From Anaerobacterium chartisolvens (GTDB lineage Bacteria; Bacillota; Clostridia; Acetivibrionales; DSM-27016): a stretch of 64,000 bases of DNA. A model generated the notes under the pieces. It worked only from the letters and a program-made list of their open reading frames with translations, was not told the DNA's origin and did no database searches. This document shows, in pieces, positions 50,201 to 58,709 of this stretch. The stretch is taken from positions 124,001 to 188,000 of the forward strand of contig NZ_QPJT01000001.1 of assembly GCF_003337415.1 (NCBI RefSeq). Direction: 5' to 3'. The translations under genes were made by a program, and so were the position numbers. Position 1 is the first letter of the stretch. The number at the start of each line of letters is the position of its first letter.

Positions 50201-53044
50201 TGCTATGGCATGGATCATTAAACATGCCTGATAAGGCAAAAGCATAAATAAAAGCGCCTCTTGCAAAAGCATGGACCTAAGCCCTGATATAACGGGGACA
50301 TGCCTTTTAATTCTGTAAAGGCCAAAAGGCTTCGAAGCAAGAGAATCCGCAATATAGATTATGAGAGGAAGCACAATTGCCAAAGCCGCCAGTCCAAGCC
50401 AGAACAGCGGGGAGCCGGGAAGCAAGGTCAGCCCCGCGGCAATGACAGCAACAAGTCCCGGAGCCGAAAGGCTCCTTCTGATATTATCCGCTATTTTCCA
50501 TCTTGATATGACAGACAGAGGATTCCTTATACTGTTTCCGTCCTTATCCCTTACTTTTGCACACAGCCATGGTATAAGCTGCCAGTCTCCCCTTACCCAC
50601 CTGTGCATTCTGGCGGAATAGGAATTGTACCTTGAAGGGTATGAGTCTATAAGCTCAAGGTCTGATGAAAGCCCAACCCGGACATAGGAGCCCTCCAGAA
50701 TGTCGTGACTCAAAACAGTGTTTTCAGGTATGGCGGTTTTTAGCACATTTCGGAACACAGCCACATCATAAATTCCTTTACCCGTAAATATGCCTTCCTC
50801 AAAAAGGTCCTGATAGACATCGGATACTGCACATGAATATGGGTCTATTCCCTCCTGCCCGGTAAAAATACGCGAAAACACAGATTTGTTGGCACTCTCA
50901 ACGTCAAAGGAAATCCTTGGCTGTATGAGGCCGTATCCTTCAGTAACTATTCCTCCGTCACGATCCGTTAAAGGTGTGTTTAAAGGATGGGCAATAGTCC
51001 CTATAAGCTTTTTCGCTCCATCAATAGGAAGTATTGTATCGGCATCAAGTGTTATTACATACCTTACCTTTAAGGGAAGCGAGCTGCCGGAGGAATATAA
51101 ATAGCTTCCTCTCCCTTCACCTGCAAGCATGTCGTTAAACTCAACCAGAGCTCCTCTCTTTCTTTCCCATCCCATCCATTTTTCCTGCCTGTCGTTAAAC
51201 TGCCTTTCCCTATGGAAAAAATAAAAAATATCATGCTCTGCGTTTTTTCTGTATTTGTCGTTGAGCTCTCTTACTCCCTTTATTCCTTCCTCTATTATTT
51301 TTGCGTCTCCCGGCATTTCCTTGCTGGGAGCATCCTTAAAGTCTCCTGCCAGCGCAAAATACAGGTTTTCCTCCTTGTTGCAGAGGAAATGCCTCTCTAA
51401 ATTTTCAAGCAGCTCCCCAACACGCCTTTCATCAGGCAGAAGAGCAGGTATAACCACAACAGCGGCACAGTCCTTTGGAATACCTTCCTTAAACTCAAGT
51501 CTTGGGAATACTGAAGGCTTAAAAATCTTGCAAACAGCCCAATTCACTACATTTACTGCAATATCCAGTACAGGTATAAGCACGGCGGCAGCCGTGAGCA
51601 AAAGCAAGGCTATGCTTGGGGTATTCATCCTTTGAAGCGCGTATACTATGCAAAGCGCTCCTGCGGCAAGAGCCACTGCCGCAACAGAGGCCATATACCA
51701 AAAGGTTCTTCTGCTCTTAACGCCTGCCGTTGTTTCCCCTCCCCCTGAAGACTTATGTCCTATCCTTTCCTTAAGCTTTGCCTCTCCCTTTCCTATAAGG
51801 TAATATCCCACATGACAAAACCGATTGCACCGGTTTGATTCAATATAAGCTTTAAAAGAGCCGTCATGCTCCTCTCCTCCCCCATTTTGCGTGCTGCAGC
51901 GTGAGCACGCTAAGCGCGCCAGCTCAATTGCCTCATTTGCCACATGCACCTCCGGCACATTGAACCTTTCTGAAAGCTCCTCAACCTTTTTTCGGTACTG
52001 CTCCCTTGACGTCAAATCCATCAGAGGGTACGTGCCGTCGGGGTCGCGTGCCAAAGTTTCCTGAACATGGCTTAACGCCTCAAACATTTCAACCCAGTCA
52101 AGAGAAGACATGAATTTGAGGCTCATAATGCAGTTCCCTATGGCTACCGTGTTGACAGCCTGAGAGTTATGCTCCTTTTGTGTTATGGAATCCAGGCTTT
52201 CACCGTATTTCAGCATATTCTCGTCTATATATCCAAGCACTCTGGCATAATTTCCTCCAGCCTTTCTCAAGCGATATGACAGGTGCTCAATAAATGAGGG
52301 ACTGGCATTTTTAAATGCCTCGGACTGGCTGCCCATTATTCCCGCAAGTCCCTGCCCATCCTTTTCCTTATCGCCTGCAAGGCTTTCCATAAGCTCGTCG
52401 GCCCTTCTCCATTCCACATGGGTATCAATTATTTTTTCACAAATATATCTGATGTTTTCGATAAGGGAAAGTCTTATCATTATCGGTATGGCGTTTAACT
52501 CTCTATCCAAAAGTATATTATGTGATTGATAGGCCTTTATATAGTTAAGAATTATCCTTTCATCAAGCTGCCCGTTGGTATGGGAAACCAGCTCCGTAGC
52601 TATCGCGTAGACTCTGGCATACCCTCTTAGCTCACCGCATTTTAATACAGGAAGTCCGGCGTAGCTCTGTGCTGAAAAATAATCTCTCCGTATATTCTGA
52701 GTCTGCTCCTCTATTATGTAGAAGTTATCAAGAAGCCATTCCGCCGCAGGGGGAATGCTGCATTTTTTACGAACATCCTCATTTAATGTCTTATATGAAT
52801 TCAAAATAAAAGCATAATTTTCATTCATTCTGATAACAGGCCGCTTTATTATACCGGGCTTTTTAGAGACAATATGCTGGAAAGCTATTTCCTTTGCATG
52901 TTCTTCCAGTTCCTCGCATGTAAGTGAAGCATCATGAATTTTTAATAACGCTGTGTCCTTTCTTCTGTAAACCGATATCCAAAATATAAATGCAAACAAT
53001 GAAATTATAGCCGCTCCTATAAGTATGCCGTGGTAAAGCTGCAT
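44243..53044 (-). CDS. Cyclic beta-1,2-glucan synthase-like giant protein (GT84 + GH94 domains)
   Basis: 2933 residues in one uninterrupted frame. An N-terminal anchor helix (8-27) precedes a cytoplasmic region, then helices near 450-500. A glycosyltransferase domain has ITLDADTILP near 667 and HRWVRGDWQL near 813. More helices follow at about 860-1030, then a glucoamylase-like region. The C-terminal half has two carbohydrate-binding/sandwich segments and a GH94 catalytic part with YGFRDQLQDS (about 2475) and GSGDWNDGMN (about 2610). This order is that of NdvB/Cgs, which make cyclic beta-1,2-glucan from UDP-glucose using protein as primer, with GH94 phosphorolysis setting the chain length. 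Similar proteins occur in clostridia, where the product is less certain. GH94 phosphorylase activity alone is possible. It stands alone; no exporter such as Cgt/NdvA is adjacent. Confidence 0.88.
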   Translation of the reverse strand: MQLYHGILIGAAIISLFAFIFWISVYRRKDTALLKIHDASLTCEELEEHAKEIAFQHIVSKKPGIIKRPVIRMNENYAFILNSYKTLNEDVRKKCSIPPAAEWLLDNFYIIEEQTQNIRRDYFSAQSYAGLPVLKCGELRGYARVYAIATELVSHTNGQLDERIILNYIKAYQSHNILLDRELNAIPIMIRLSLIENIRYICEKIIDTHVEWRRADELMESLAGDKEKDGQGLAGIMGSQSEAFKNASPSFIEHLSYRLRKAGGNYARVLGYIDENMLKYGESLDSITQKEHNSQAVNTVAIGNCIMSLKFMSSLDWVEMFEALSHVQETLARDPDGTYPLMDLTSREQYRKKVEELSERFNVPEVHVANEAIELARLACSRCSTQNGGGEEHDGSFKAYIESNRCNRFCHVGYYLIGKGEAKLKERIGHKSSGGGETTAGVKSRRTFWYMASVAAVALAAGALCIVYALQRMNTPSIALLLLTAAAVLIPVLDIAVNVVNWAVCKIFKPSVFPRLEFKEGIPKDCAAVVVIPALLPDERRVGELLENLERHFLCNKEENLYFALAGDFKDAPSKEMPGDAKIIEEGIKGVRELNDKYRKNAEHDIFYFFHRERQFNDRQEKWMGWERKRGALVEFNDMLAGEGRGSYLYSSGSSLPLKVRYVITLDADTILPIDGAKKLIGTIAHPLNTPLTDRDGGIVTEGYGLIQPRISFDVESANKSVFSRIFTGQEGIDPYSCAVSDVYQDLFEEGIFTGKGIYDVAVFRNVLKTAIPENTVLSHDILEGSYVRVGLSSDLELIDSYPSRYNSYSARMHRWVRGDWQLIPWLCAKVRDKDGNSIRNPLSVISRWKIADNIRRSLSAPGLVAVIAAGLTLLPGSPLFWLGLAALAIVLPLIIYIADSLASKPFGLYRIKRHVPVISGLRSMLLQEALLFMLLPYQACLMIHAIATSLIRVFITRRNMLEWVTAADVERGQKNSLESYYFKMKSSFVIPVIILILSILLKPASLALPLLLLVLWGAGPFFAYIISRESREEPVRIEEEDILELRRISRKIWRYFEEFVNSDNHFLPPDNYQEDPPNGVARRTSPTNIGLGMLASLAARDLGYIGTHEMMGAILNTVSTIEKLEKWNGHLYNWYDTSTIEPLRPRYISTVDSGNLVCYLITLVQGLQQYLNMPLADPVFIKGIRDTAELVNAESGRDVFDWREFGDIAPGGRVDLILWSRALERSVKPLPQQDNVIPMPQERTAGRSRWKTKFEYMIAGFKRELSEYMPWLKMLDSIPGQDKRVREAINPLLDNVALKDMPEAGRKAIDNISVLLKEWDDSGDESGEIPAWLGEMKTLIEKAVKNSEELISKYKGLIDKIQQISYATKFAPLYVEKKQLFSIGYNIEEGRLTNSFYDLLASEARQTSYVAIARGEVPAKHWFRMGRALTVADRYKGLVSWTGTMFEYLMPALIMRTFKNTLMDETYSFAVRCQKKYGRQRQVPWGASESAFYSLDINLDYQYKAVGVPWLGLKRGLMQDIVVAPYSTFLALSIAPACAVENIKRLKNEGMDGAYGYYEAIDYTPERIPFGSKKGIVKSFMVHHQGMSFLALDNFLNKNIMQRRFHSDPEIKAAELLLQEKVPTDIVFAKDDKEKIEPFRDTVYKEKAFIKKYTRPDAELCRVHMLSNGSYSVMLTDRGTGFSRNKSFAVTRWREDRTLDSYGIMFYIRDINTNKKWSAAYAPYNKLPEKYEAVFTQDKATFTRRDGKIQTQTEITVASGDNTEIRRLSLKNNGEEACMLEITSYLEAVIAPHAADVAHPSFSNLFVRTEFLPSLNTLVANRRPRSEKEKSIWLSNTLVIEGEKIGELQYETDRMKFIGRGNYVFSPDVIENNKHLSNSEGDVLDPIMSLRAVIKVEAGQTARISYAISASETRDRLFELIEKYSTPEGVEEGFRLALTRSQVETKYLNMDASEIELYHELIAHMIFISPLKGLHTHEYSKGQSSLWPYGISGDLPVLLVILKKTDEIDIVNEALKAHEYWRLKSLAVDMIILNEEETSYVHPLSAILSDVVSSSHAHDILNKPGGVFLLNRNNIPDEDIGLFYAVARIVLKGSGGSLSQQVKSINQTRLPELKEFNNSVKKYKRLRPDTPELQYFNGLGGFALNGAEYIIRLEKEQRTPLPWVNIISNPEFGFLVSESGGGYTWSENSRENKLTPWSNDPVSDAVGEIIYIRDNYTGEVWTITPLPIREDEDYIIAHGFGYSSFRHISHGTDQSMTVFVPVGQPVKISLISVKNLSSEDRNLAFTYYIRPVMGVSDQATAMHINTSSDASGALIIENPYNEEFAGRASFIDSSETERTVTGDRNEFFGYGNAASPEALRRKQLSGALGQGYDPCAAIQINAELRAGEEREFVFILGQVKQKENVAELTARYSNVNYAKEALEEVKSYWKEKLGAVKVDTPDTSMNYIINGWLLYQTISCRIWARSGFYQSGGAYGFRDQLQDSMSLMHIWPELGRSQILLHARHQFKEGDVQHWWHEPTGKGTRTRISDDLLWLPFATAEYIRMSGDEGILHEAVPFLEAEPLKPFEDEKYIVPGVSEETSTLYEHCIRAIERSMERGAHGIPLMGSGDWNDGMNTVGNKGKGESIWLGWFLYSVLLRFSPLCRSMGDEQAAGKYEKEAKEIAKAIEENAWDGSWYRRAYFDNGVPLGSSQNRECQIDSISQSWSIISGGGDKERAAEAMASVDRQLVRREDGLVKLLTPPFDGGELEPGYIKGYLPGVRENGGQYTHAAAWVIIAFAKLGEGHKAWELFQLINPINHSRTYMEYLKYKAEPYVMPADVYGVPPHTGRGGWTWYTGSSGWMYRAGLEYILGFGKNGSRLIIDPCIPPGWSGYSIRYRYMETVYDIVIKNPDGVSRGVKQISLDGILSQGNSIELANDGKEHFAEVLMGASS

Positions 53045-53279
53045 TTAATCCAACCCTCTCATGTTTTAAATATAATATTTATGCTGTTTATAACTATTGT
53101 GACTTAACATAAGTCCCCAATTAAGGTTCTCTGCATATTATGTAATATGAAATTCGCTGTGCCCTGCCGCATTTTCATACCCGTATTAAGAGTATTTCCT
53201 AAAAAGCTTCTGTCATACAGGTAAGTTAAGCTTTTGGGATGCAGCTTTACTAACCACACTTTTTTGGGGGGATAAATAT

Positions 53280-54098
53280 ATGTCCGATTTTCAGATAGGT
53301 GACGTTGTAACAAGGAAATCCTATGGCTCCGATGTTTATTTTGCAGTAACCGATATAATAAGCACAAGCAGAGCAAAGCCTGTTTTTGTACTGAGAGGAC
53401 TGCTTCACAGAATTGAAGCGGATTCGGCGGAAGACGACCTTGTAAAGAAAAATTCCAGAAACGCATATTTAAGCGCTCAAAGATATTTTTCCAATGTCAG
53501 TCAATTAGTAAACAAAAAGAGTAATCTCAATAACCTTTTATTACTGAGCAGGTTTAATGCCAAGCCCGGAAAAATACTTCACATAGATTCCAGCAGGGAT
53601 TTTCTGGATATGTGCATGAAGCAATACAAGGAAGCAAGACTGGAGCCTGTGGGAATACTTGCCCCGGAAAGCCAGCAGCCCGGGATTGTAAGAAATCTTC
53701 TTGAGCAAAACCGTCCTGATATACTGGTAGTCACAGGCCATGACGGTATAAAGAAGGGAAATGAAAAAAGAGATTCGGTAGAAAGCTACAGAACCTCAAA
53801 GTATTTTATACAGTGTGTAAATATAGCCAGAAAATATCAGCCCGATAAGGATCGTCTGAGCATTTTTGCGGGAGCCTGTCAATCATATTATGAAGCCATA
53901 ATAGATGCGGGTGCAAATTTTGCCAGCTCTCCCGGCAGGATACTGATCAATGCGCTTGATCCTTCGATAATAGCAAAAAAGATAGCCCTCACCGACTCCC
54001 GTAAAATCATACTTCCAAAAGATGTAATAAGGCTTACGGTATCGGGAGAGAAGGGAATCGGGGGAGTTAACACTAAAGGACATTTAACCTGGGTATAG
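53280..54098 (+). CDS. yabG: Sporulation-specific protease YabG
   Basis: 272 residues, close to the family length. The start FQIGDVVTRKSYGSDVYFAV and the central DILVVTGHDGIKKG, SKYFIQCVNIAR and FAGACQSYYEAIIDAGANFA are conserved in YabG. This cysteine-type protease cleaves and helps crosslink spore coat proteins during sporulation. In spore formers the gene is read in the mother cell. The upstream 235 bp contain CATA-type -10 candidates but no convincing sigma-K pair. AACCACAC and GGGGGG precede the ATG. Confidence 0.93.
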   Translation: MSDFQIGDVVTRKSYGSDVYFAVTDIISTSRAKPVFVLRGLLHRIEADSAEDDLVKKNSRNAYLSAQRYFSNVSQLVNKKSNLNNLLLLSRFNAKPGKILHIDSSRDFLDMCMKQYKEARLEPVGILAPESQQPGIVRNLLEQNRPDILVVTGHDGIKKGNEKRDSVESYRTSKYFIQCVNIARKYQPDKDRLSIFAGACQSYYEAIIDAGANFASSPGRILINALDPSIIAKKIALTDSRKIILPKDVIRLTVSGEKGIGGVNTKGHLTWV

Positions 54099-54114
54099 CA
54101 GGATATGTCCAGGA

Positions 54115-54158
54115 GATGCCCCGCCTGTGGCAAAAGCATCACAGGCAAGTGGGGCATC
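54115..54158. terminator. Hairpin between yabG and the ABC exporter operon
   Basis: GATGCCCC-GCCTGTG (54115-54129) pairs with CACAGGC-aagt-GGGGCATC (54140-54158), leaving a 4-nt bulge on one side. It separates two convergent genes. Confidence 0.65.
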
Positions 54159-54173
54159 CCCCCGATACCCCTT

Positions 54174-56333
54174 TTATGCCAGATTAGCTCCTGTAAACTG
54201 GCTGTTATAGAGATCCGAATAAAAGCCTCCCTTTGAAAGCAAATCCTTATGGCTTCCCTGCTCTATAATTTTTCCGTTATTCATTACAAGAATTACCTCA
54301 GCATCGCGTATGGTGGACAGCCTGTGAGCGATAACGAAGCTAGTTCTTCCTTTCATAAGGTTTGCCATGGCCTTCTGTATCAGAAGCTCTGTCCTTGTGT
54401 CCACACTGCTTGTCGCTTCATCTAAAATGAGTATTGCGGGGTTTGCCAGTATCGCACGGGCAATAGTCAAAAGCTGCTTTTGTCCCTGTGATATATTAGT
54501 TCCCTCTTCATTTAATATTGTATCATATCCATCAGGAAGGGTCCTTATAAAGTGGTCGGCGTGAGCAGCTTTAGCAGCCTGAAAGATTTCCTGCTCCGAT
54601 GCCCCTTCGCGTCCATATGCAATATTCTCCCTTATAGTCCCATTAAACAGCCATGTATCCTGCAGCACCATTCCGAATATCTTTCTTAAAGCATTGCGTT
54701 TTATGTCAACTATATCAATTCCGTCAATTGAAATTCTTCCTCCTCTTATCTCATAAAAACGCATAAGCAGGTTTACAAGAGTAGTTTTCCCTGCCCCTGT
54801 GGGCCCTACTATTGCAATAGTCTCTCCTGATCTTACATGAAGATTCATGTTTTCAATAAGGGGCACATCCTCCTTATAGCGGAAGTCCAGATTCTGGATT
54901 ACCACCTCTCCTTTGGGGAATTCCAGCACTCTGGCATCAGAATTGTCGGGCGCCTCCTCCTGCTCGTCAAGTATTTCAAAAACACGCTCTGCACATGCAA
55001 CTGTAGACTGAATGATATTTGCTATGTTTGCGGTCTGCACAATAGGCATTGTAAAGGATCTTGAATACTGAATGAATGCAGTAATGTCACCTAGGTTAAG
55101 CCTGTTTTTGGTAACCCATATGCCTCCCACTATGCTTATGAGCACATAACCCACATTGCTTACAAAATTCATAAGGGGAAACATGACCCCAGATATAAAC
55201 TGCGCCTTCCAGCCCGAATCATACAGCTTGTCATTGATCGCGCTGAATTTTTCTATGGATTTCTCCTCATGCCCGAATACCTTTACTACCTTATGCCCGC
55301 CATACATCTCCTCAACATGCCCGCTGAGCTCTCCCAGCTCCTTTTGCTGCGCCGCGAAGTGCTTTTGGGATTTCTTTGCCACAAAGGCGGTTGCAAAAAT
55401 GTAAAGCGGAAGCGTAGCCATAACAATAAGCGTCAGCACAGGGCTTATTGTAAGCATCATCACGATGTACCCCGCAATCTGCACTATTGAAGTGATTAGC
55501 TGTGTAAGGCTCTGCTGAAGGGTTTGAGATATTGTGTCAATGTCGTTTGTCATCCGGCTCAGTATTTCTCCGTGGGTCCGGGAATCAAAATATTTCAGAG
55601 GCAATTTAGGGAGCTTGTCGTCGACATCCTTTCTCATCCTGTAGACTGTTTTGTGAGCCACCCCCGCCATAACAAACTGCATTATAAAGGTAAACGAGGA
55701 GCTTAGAACATAAAAGCCGAGAAGCATGATGAGGATCTGTGCTATAGCATCAAAATCAACCCTTCCTCCCGTTTCTCTTATGCACCTTAAAGCATCCTGT
55801 ATCTGCTCATCGGACATGCTCATTTTTTGCCCTTCTCCGGAAGGAATGCTCTTTTGAAGATTTATGATTTTTTCTGCCGCATCTGCCTTTTCATCTGCAT
55901 CTGAAATCTCTCCTATAAGAGGTAAATTCATTACCTCCTTAATTGCCTCAAGAGCTTTGGAATCGTACTGCTCCAAAGGAAAATCCTGTGCCGGGTCACC
56001 CTCCGGCTTCTGTGCGCCTTCCCGAAGCTTCTTCTGCACATCCGTCAACTGCTGTACAGCCATTTTGGCTACGACTCCGTCCTTTAGCTTGTTCATTGCA
56101 TCTCCGCTTATTTTGGGAGCAACTATTGTAAAGGTCATGCCTATTACGGCAAAAATCAAAACCACTGTTAAATTTATTCTCTGGGGCTTCAAATAGCCTA
56201 TAAGCCTCTTTAGAGTCCTCTTAAAATTCTTTGCCTTCTCGACAGGTCTTCCTATAGCTCCTCCGGGGCCTCCGTGAACCGGCTCTCTCTTTTGTTGTGC
56301 CCGGGCAGCTTTCTCGTTATTTTGTCCGCTCAT
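54174..56333 (-). CDS. Heterodimeric ABC multidrug-type exporter, long subunit
   Basis: 719 residues. The N-terminus is hydrophilic (about 45 residues) before the first helix. An insert of about 125 residues rich in charged residues (around 75-200, for example VQQLTDVQKKLREG) sits between the first and second helices, as an extracellular domain would. The ATPase domain has GPTGAGKTT, IVDIKRNALRKIFGMVLQDT, signature ISQGQKQLLTIARAI and ILILDEATSSVDTRTE. Together with the subunit encoded directly upstream (4-bp overlap), and with a MarR gene before it, this forms a drug-exporter-type heterodimer. It is the last gene of the operon. Confidence 0.9.
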   Translation of the reverse strand: MSGQNNEKAARAQQKREPVHGGPGGAIGRPVEKAKNFKRTLKRLIGYLKPQRINLTVVLIFAVIGMTFTIVAPKISGDAMNKLKDGVVAKMAVQQLTDVQKKLREGAQKPEGDPAQDFPLEQYDSKALEAIKEVMNLPLIGEISDADEKADAAEKIINLQKSIPSGEGQKMSMSDEQIQDALRCIRETGGRVDFDAIAQILIMLLGFYVLSSSFTFIMQFVMAGVAHKTVYRMRKDVDDKLPKLPLKYFDSRTHGEILSRMTNDIDTISQTLQQSLTQLITSIVQIAGYIVMMLTISPVLTLIVMATLPLYIFATAFVAKKSQKHFAAQQKELGELSGHVEEMYGGHKVVKVFGHEEKSIEKFSAINDKLYDSGWKAQFISGVMFPLMNFVSNVGYVLISIVGGIWVTKNRLNLGDITAFIQYSRSFTMPIVQTANIANIIQSTVACAERVFEILDEQEEAPDNSDARVLEFPKGEVVIQNLDFRYKEDVPLIENMNLHVRSGETIAIVGPTGAGKTTLVNLLMRFYEIRGGRISIDGIDIVDIKRNALRKIFGMVLQDTWLFNGTIRENIAYGREGASEQEIFQAAKAAHADHFIRTLPDGYDTILNEEGTNISQGQKQLLTIARAILANPAILILDEATSSVDTRTELLIQKAMANLMKGRTSFVIAHRLSTIRDAEVILVMNNGKIIEQGSHKDLLSKGGFYSDLYNSQFTGANLA

Positions 56334-58057
56334 GCCAATTCCTCCTCCGACAACTGCGAAGATACAATTTCGCGGTATACATCGCAGGTGCTCATCAGCT
56401 CCCTGTGTGTCCCCATACCCGCAATCCGTCCCTCATCCATTACAATAATCCTGTCTGCATCCATAACGGTTCCCACCCTCTGTGCTACAATAATCACCGT
56501 GGCATTATCTATTTCTTTTTTCAATGCCGCACGCAGTCTGGCATCTGTTTTAAAGTCCAACGCAGAGAAGCTGTCGTCAAAAATATATATCTCGGGCCTT
56601 CTCACCAGTGCGCGGGCTATTGAGAGCCTCTGCTTCTGTCCGCCGGACACATTGGTTCCCCCCTGTGAAATCATAGTATCAAAGCCGTCACTCATATTTG
56701 AAATAAATTCGCTTGCCTGAGCTACCCCGGCAGCATACCTGATCTCCTCTTCATCCGCATCATCCTTGCCATAGCCTATATTCTCCCGGATTGTGCCCGA
56801 AAACAAAATTGACTTCTGGGGTACAAACCCTATTTTTGCTCTCAGCTCCTTCTGTGACATCTCTCTTACATCAACGCCGTCAACAAGCACACTCCCCTCG
56901 TCAACATCATAAAAGCGCGGTATAAGATTTATAAGAGTCGATTTGCCCGAGCCGGTGCCTCCTATGACAGCGGTGACCTCTCCGGGACTGGCACTGAAGG
57001 ATATGCCCGAAAGCGCGGGCTGCTCCGCACCCTGATAACTGAAGGTAACATTCTTAAACTCCACAAAGCCTTTCCCCTGTGCCACTTTTTTGACATCCTC
57101 AGGGTCAACAATTCCGGGGACAATCTCAATAACCTCGTTAATCCTTTCGGCGGCCGCCTGAGCACGGGGAACCATAATAAACATAATGGAAAGCATAAGC
57201 ATTGAAAACAATATCTGCATTGCATACTGCATAAAAGCAATAAGCGCCCCTAGGTTCATGTCCCCATTGTCAATACGCATGCTTCCGAACCACAAAATGG
57301 CTATAGAGGTAATATTCATAATCAGCATCATGGAAGGCATCATAAATGCCATAATGCGGTTTACCTTAATATAGTTGTCGGTCAGGTCTTTATTTGCGTC
57401 CTCAAAGCGCGCCTTTTCATGCTCATCCCTGTTAAATGCCCTTATAACTCTCATACCTGTGAGGTTTTCCCGCAGCACCAGATTAATCTTATCAATTTTA
57501 ACCTGCATTGATTTAAAGAAGGGCATTCCCCTCTTCGCAAGCAGAAGAATTACCAGCGTAAGCAACGGCACCGCAATAACCAGCACCCAGGTCAGCATTC
57601 TATCCTGGGAGAAGGCCATAATAACTCCCCCTATGGCAGTGATGGGAGCGCTTATCATCATTCTCATGATCATAATTGTAACCATCTGAACCTGTATAAT
57701 GTCATTTGTTGTCCTTGTAACAAGCGTAGCCGTTCCAAACCGGTCGAACTCATGAAGAGAATAGCTTTCTACCCTGTTGAACAGCTTATTCCTTAAAATT
57801 GTCCCCAACCCCATCGCGGTCTTTGAAGACAGCAGGCTGGCTATGACTGCACAAGTGGTGCCTGCGGCGGCGACAGCCAGCATAATTCCGCCCACCCTTA
57901 AAATATAGCCCGTATCGCCGTTCATAATACCGTTGTTAACTATATCCGACATTAAAGTAGGCAAATACAAATCGGCAAGCGTCTGCAAAAATACAAGCAG
58001 CAGCACGCTGGCTATAAATGCGGCATAGGGCTTTAAAAACCTATACAGCTTAATCAT
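56330..58057 (-). CDS. Heterodimeric ABC multidrug-type exporter, short subunit
   Basis: 575 residues from ATG 58057, with GGAG 11 nt upstream; the extension to 58084 is rejected. Six helices, then Walker A GGTGSGKST, signature VSGGQKQRLSIARAL and Walker B IYIFDDSFSALDFKTD. After Walker B the sequence has Asp (FDDSFSALD) where the catalytic Glu usually stands, the typical degenerate site of the non-catalytic half of TM287/288- and BmrCD-like exporters. The stop overlaps the start of the long subunit, and the MarR gene lies about 40 bp upstream. Confidence 0.9.
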   Translation of the reverse strand: MIKLYRFLKPYAAFIASVLLLVFLQTLADLYLPTLMSDIVNNGIMNGDTGYILRVGGIMLAVAAAGTTCAVIASLLSSKTAMGLGTILRNKLFNRVESYSLHEFDRFGTATLVTRTTNDIIQVQMVTIMIMRMMISAPITAIGGVIMAFSQDRMLTWVLVIAVPLLTLVILLLAKRGMPFFKSMQVKIDKINLVLRENLTGMRVIRAFNRDEHEKARFEDANKDLTDNYIKVNRIMAFMMPSMMLIMNITSIAILWFGSMRIDNGDMNLGALIAFMQYAMQILFSMLMLSIMFIMVPRAQAAAERINEVIEIVPGIVDPEDVKKVAQGKGFVEFKNVTFSYQGAEQPALSGISFSASPGEVTAVIGGTGSGKSTLINLIPRFYDVDEGSVLVDGVDVREMSQKELRAKIGFVPQKSILFSGTIRENIGYGKDDADEEEIRYAAGVAQASEFISNMSDGFDTMISQGGTNVSGGQKQRLSIARALVRRPEIYIFDDSFSALDFKTDARLRAALKKEIDNATVIIVAQRVGTVMDADRIIVMDEGRIAGMGTHRELMSTCDVYREIVSSQLSEEELA

Positions 58058-58100
58058 AAAACATTCATCTCCTGTCAAAAGCATATGTGTAAAAATAACT

Positions 58101-58547
58101 TCATTTACTCAGTATTTTCTTTAAGGTTTCCAATCCGTCGATTATTTTTTCAAAATCTTCCTCGCTGCATTCGCTCATTGTGCTTTGTGCGAGCTGATCC
58201 AGCTTTTCATGAAAGCCTTTGTTCATTTTCTTAAATCCATCGGTAAGCCTTACATATACAACCCTTTTATCCTCCTTGCTTCTTATTCTTTCAACTGATT
58301 CCTGCTTTTCAAGCCTGTCTATAATGCCCGATACGGTGCTGTTGGACAAGCCCAGCTCGTTGCTTAAATCACTTAGCTTCATTTCCTTTTTTCTGCCCAA
58401 TATACCTACAACCATTCCCTGAGGTGGAGTAATGCCAAAAGCCTCAAATGTTTTAGCCTTTTTATTATGGAAAATACATGCAACCTCTTTAAATAATTGC
58501 AGCACCTGTGTGCTCCTGTCCTTGCTCGATGTATCCAACACCTGCAC
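58101..58547 (-). CDS. MarR family repressor of the ABC exporter operon
   Basis: 148 residues if started at GTG 58547; GTG 58541 or TTG 58538 fit the GGGGAGG spacing better. The winged helix includes MKLSDLSNELGLSNSTVSGIIDRLEK with the wing RSKEDKRVVYVRLTDG, the typical MarR pattern. It is the first gene of the operon with the two ABC subunits, so it probably represses its own operon until a drug binds. The promoter just upstream contains three AAATATTTCG half-sites, the likely operator. Confidence 0.9.
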   Translation of the reverse strand: MQVLDTSSKDRSTQVLQLFKEVACIFHNKKAKTFEAFGITPPQGMVVGILGRKKEMKLSDLSNELGLSNSTVSGIIDRLEKQESVERIRSKEDKRVVYVRLTDGFKKMNKGFHEKLDQLAQSTMSECSEEDFEKIIDGLETLKKILSK

Positions 58548-58572
58548 CTCCCCTCATGTAAATACCATGTAA

Positions 58573-58611
58573 AAATATTTCGTGTGCAAATATTTCGTAT
58601 GCGAAATATTT
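58573..58611 (-). promoter_or_regulatory. Operator with three half-sites for the MarR protein
   Basis: AAATATTTCG occurs at 58573-58582 and 58588-58597, and its inverted form CGAAATATTT at 58602-58611. The last two form a perfect 10-bp dyad with a 4-bp spacer (TATG). It lies just downstream of the -10 box. Confidence 0.65.
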
Positions 58612-58618
58612 AATATCT

Positions 58619-58648
58619 ATTCTAATACCTGTAGCATATTAATGTCAA
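58619..58648 (-). promoter_or_regulatory. Promoter of the marR-ABC operon
   Basis: TTGACA (58643-58648), 18 bp, TAGAAT (58619-58624) on the minus strand. The operator begins 8 bp downstream. Confidence 0.7.
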
Positions 58649-58666
58649 GAGAATTATAATTAAAAA

Positions 58667-58695
58667 AGCGGCCACTCTTTTAAGAAGTGACCGCT
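58667..58695 (-). terminator. Terminator of ger operon 2
   Basis: AGCGGCCACT (58667-58676) and AGTGACCGCT (58686-58695) pair with one mismatch around 9 nt. On the minus strand the stem ends in TTTTTTAATT. Confidence 0.7.
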
Positions 58696-58709
58696 ATTTA
58701 AGACTTTTG

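Noticed and set aside
53100-53279. Mother-cell sigma-K promoter for yabG
   Set aside because: CATA-type boxes occur, but none has a matching AC box at the right distance.
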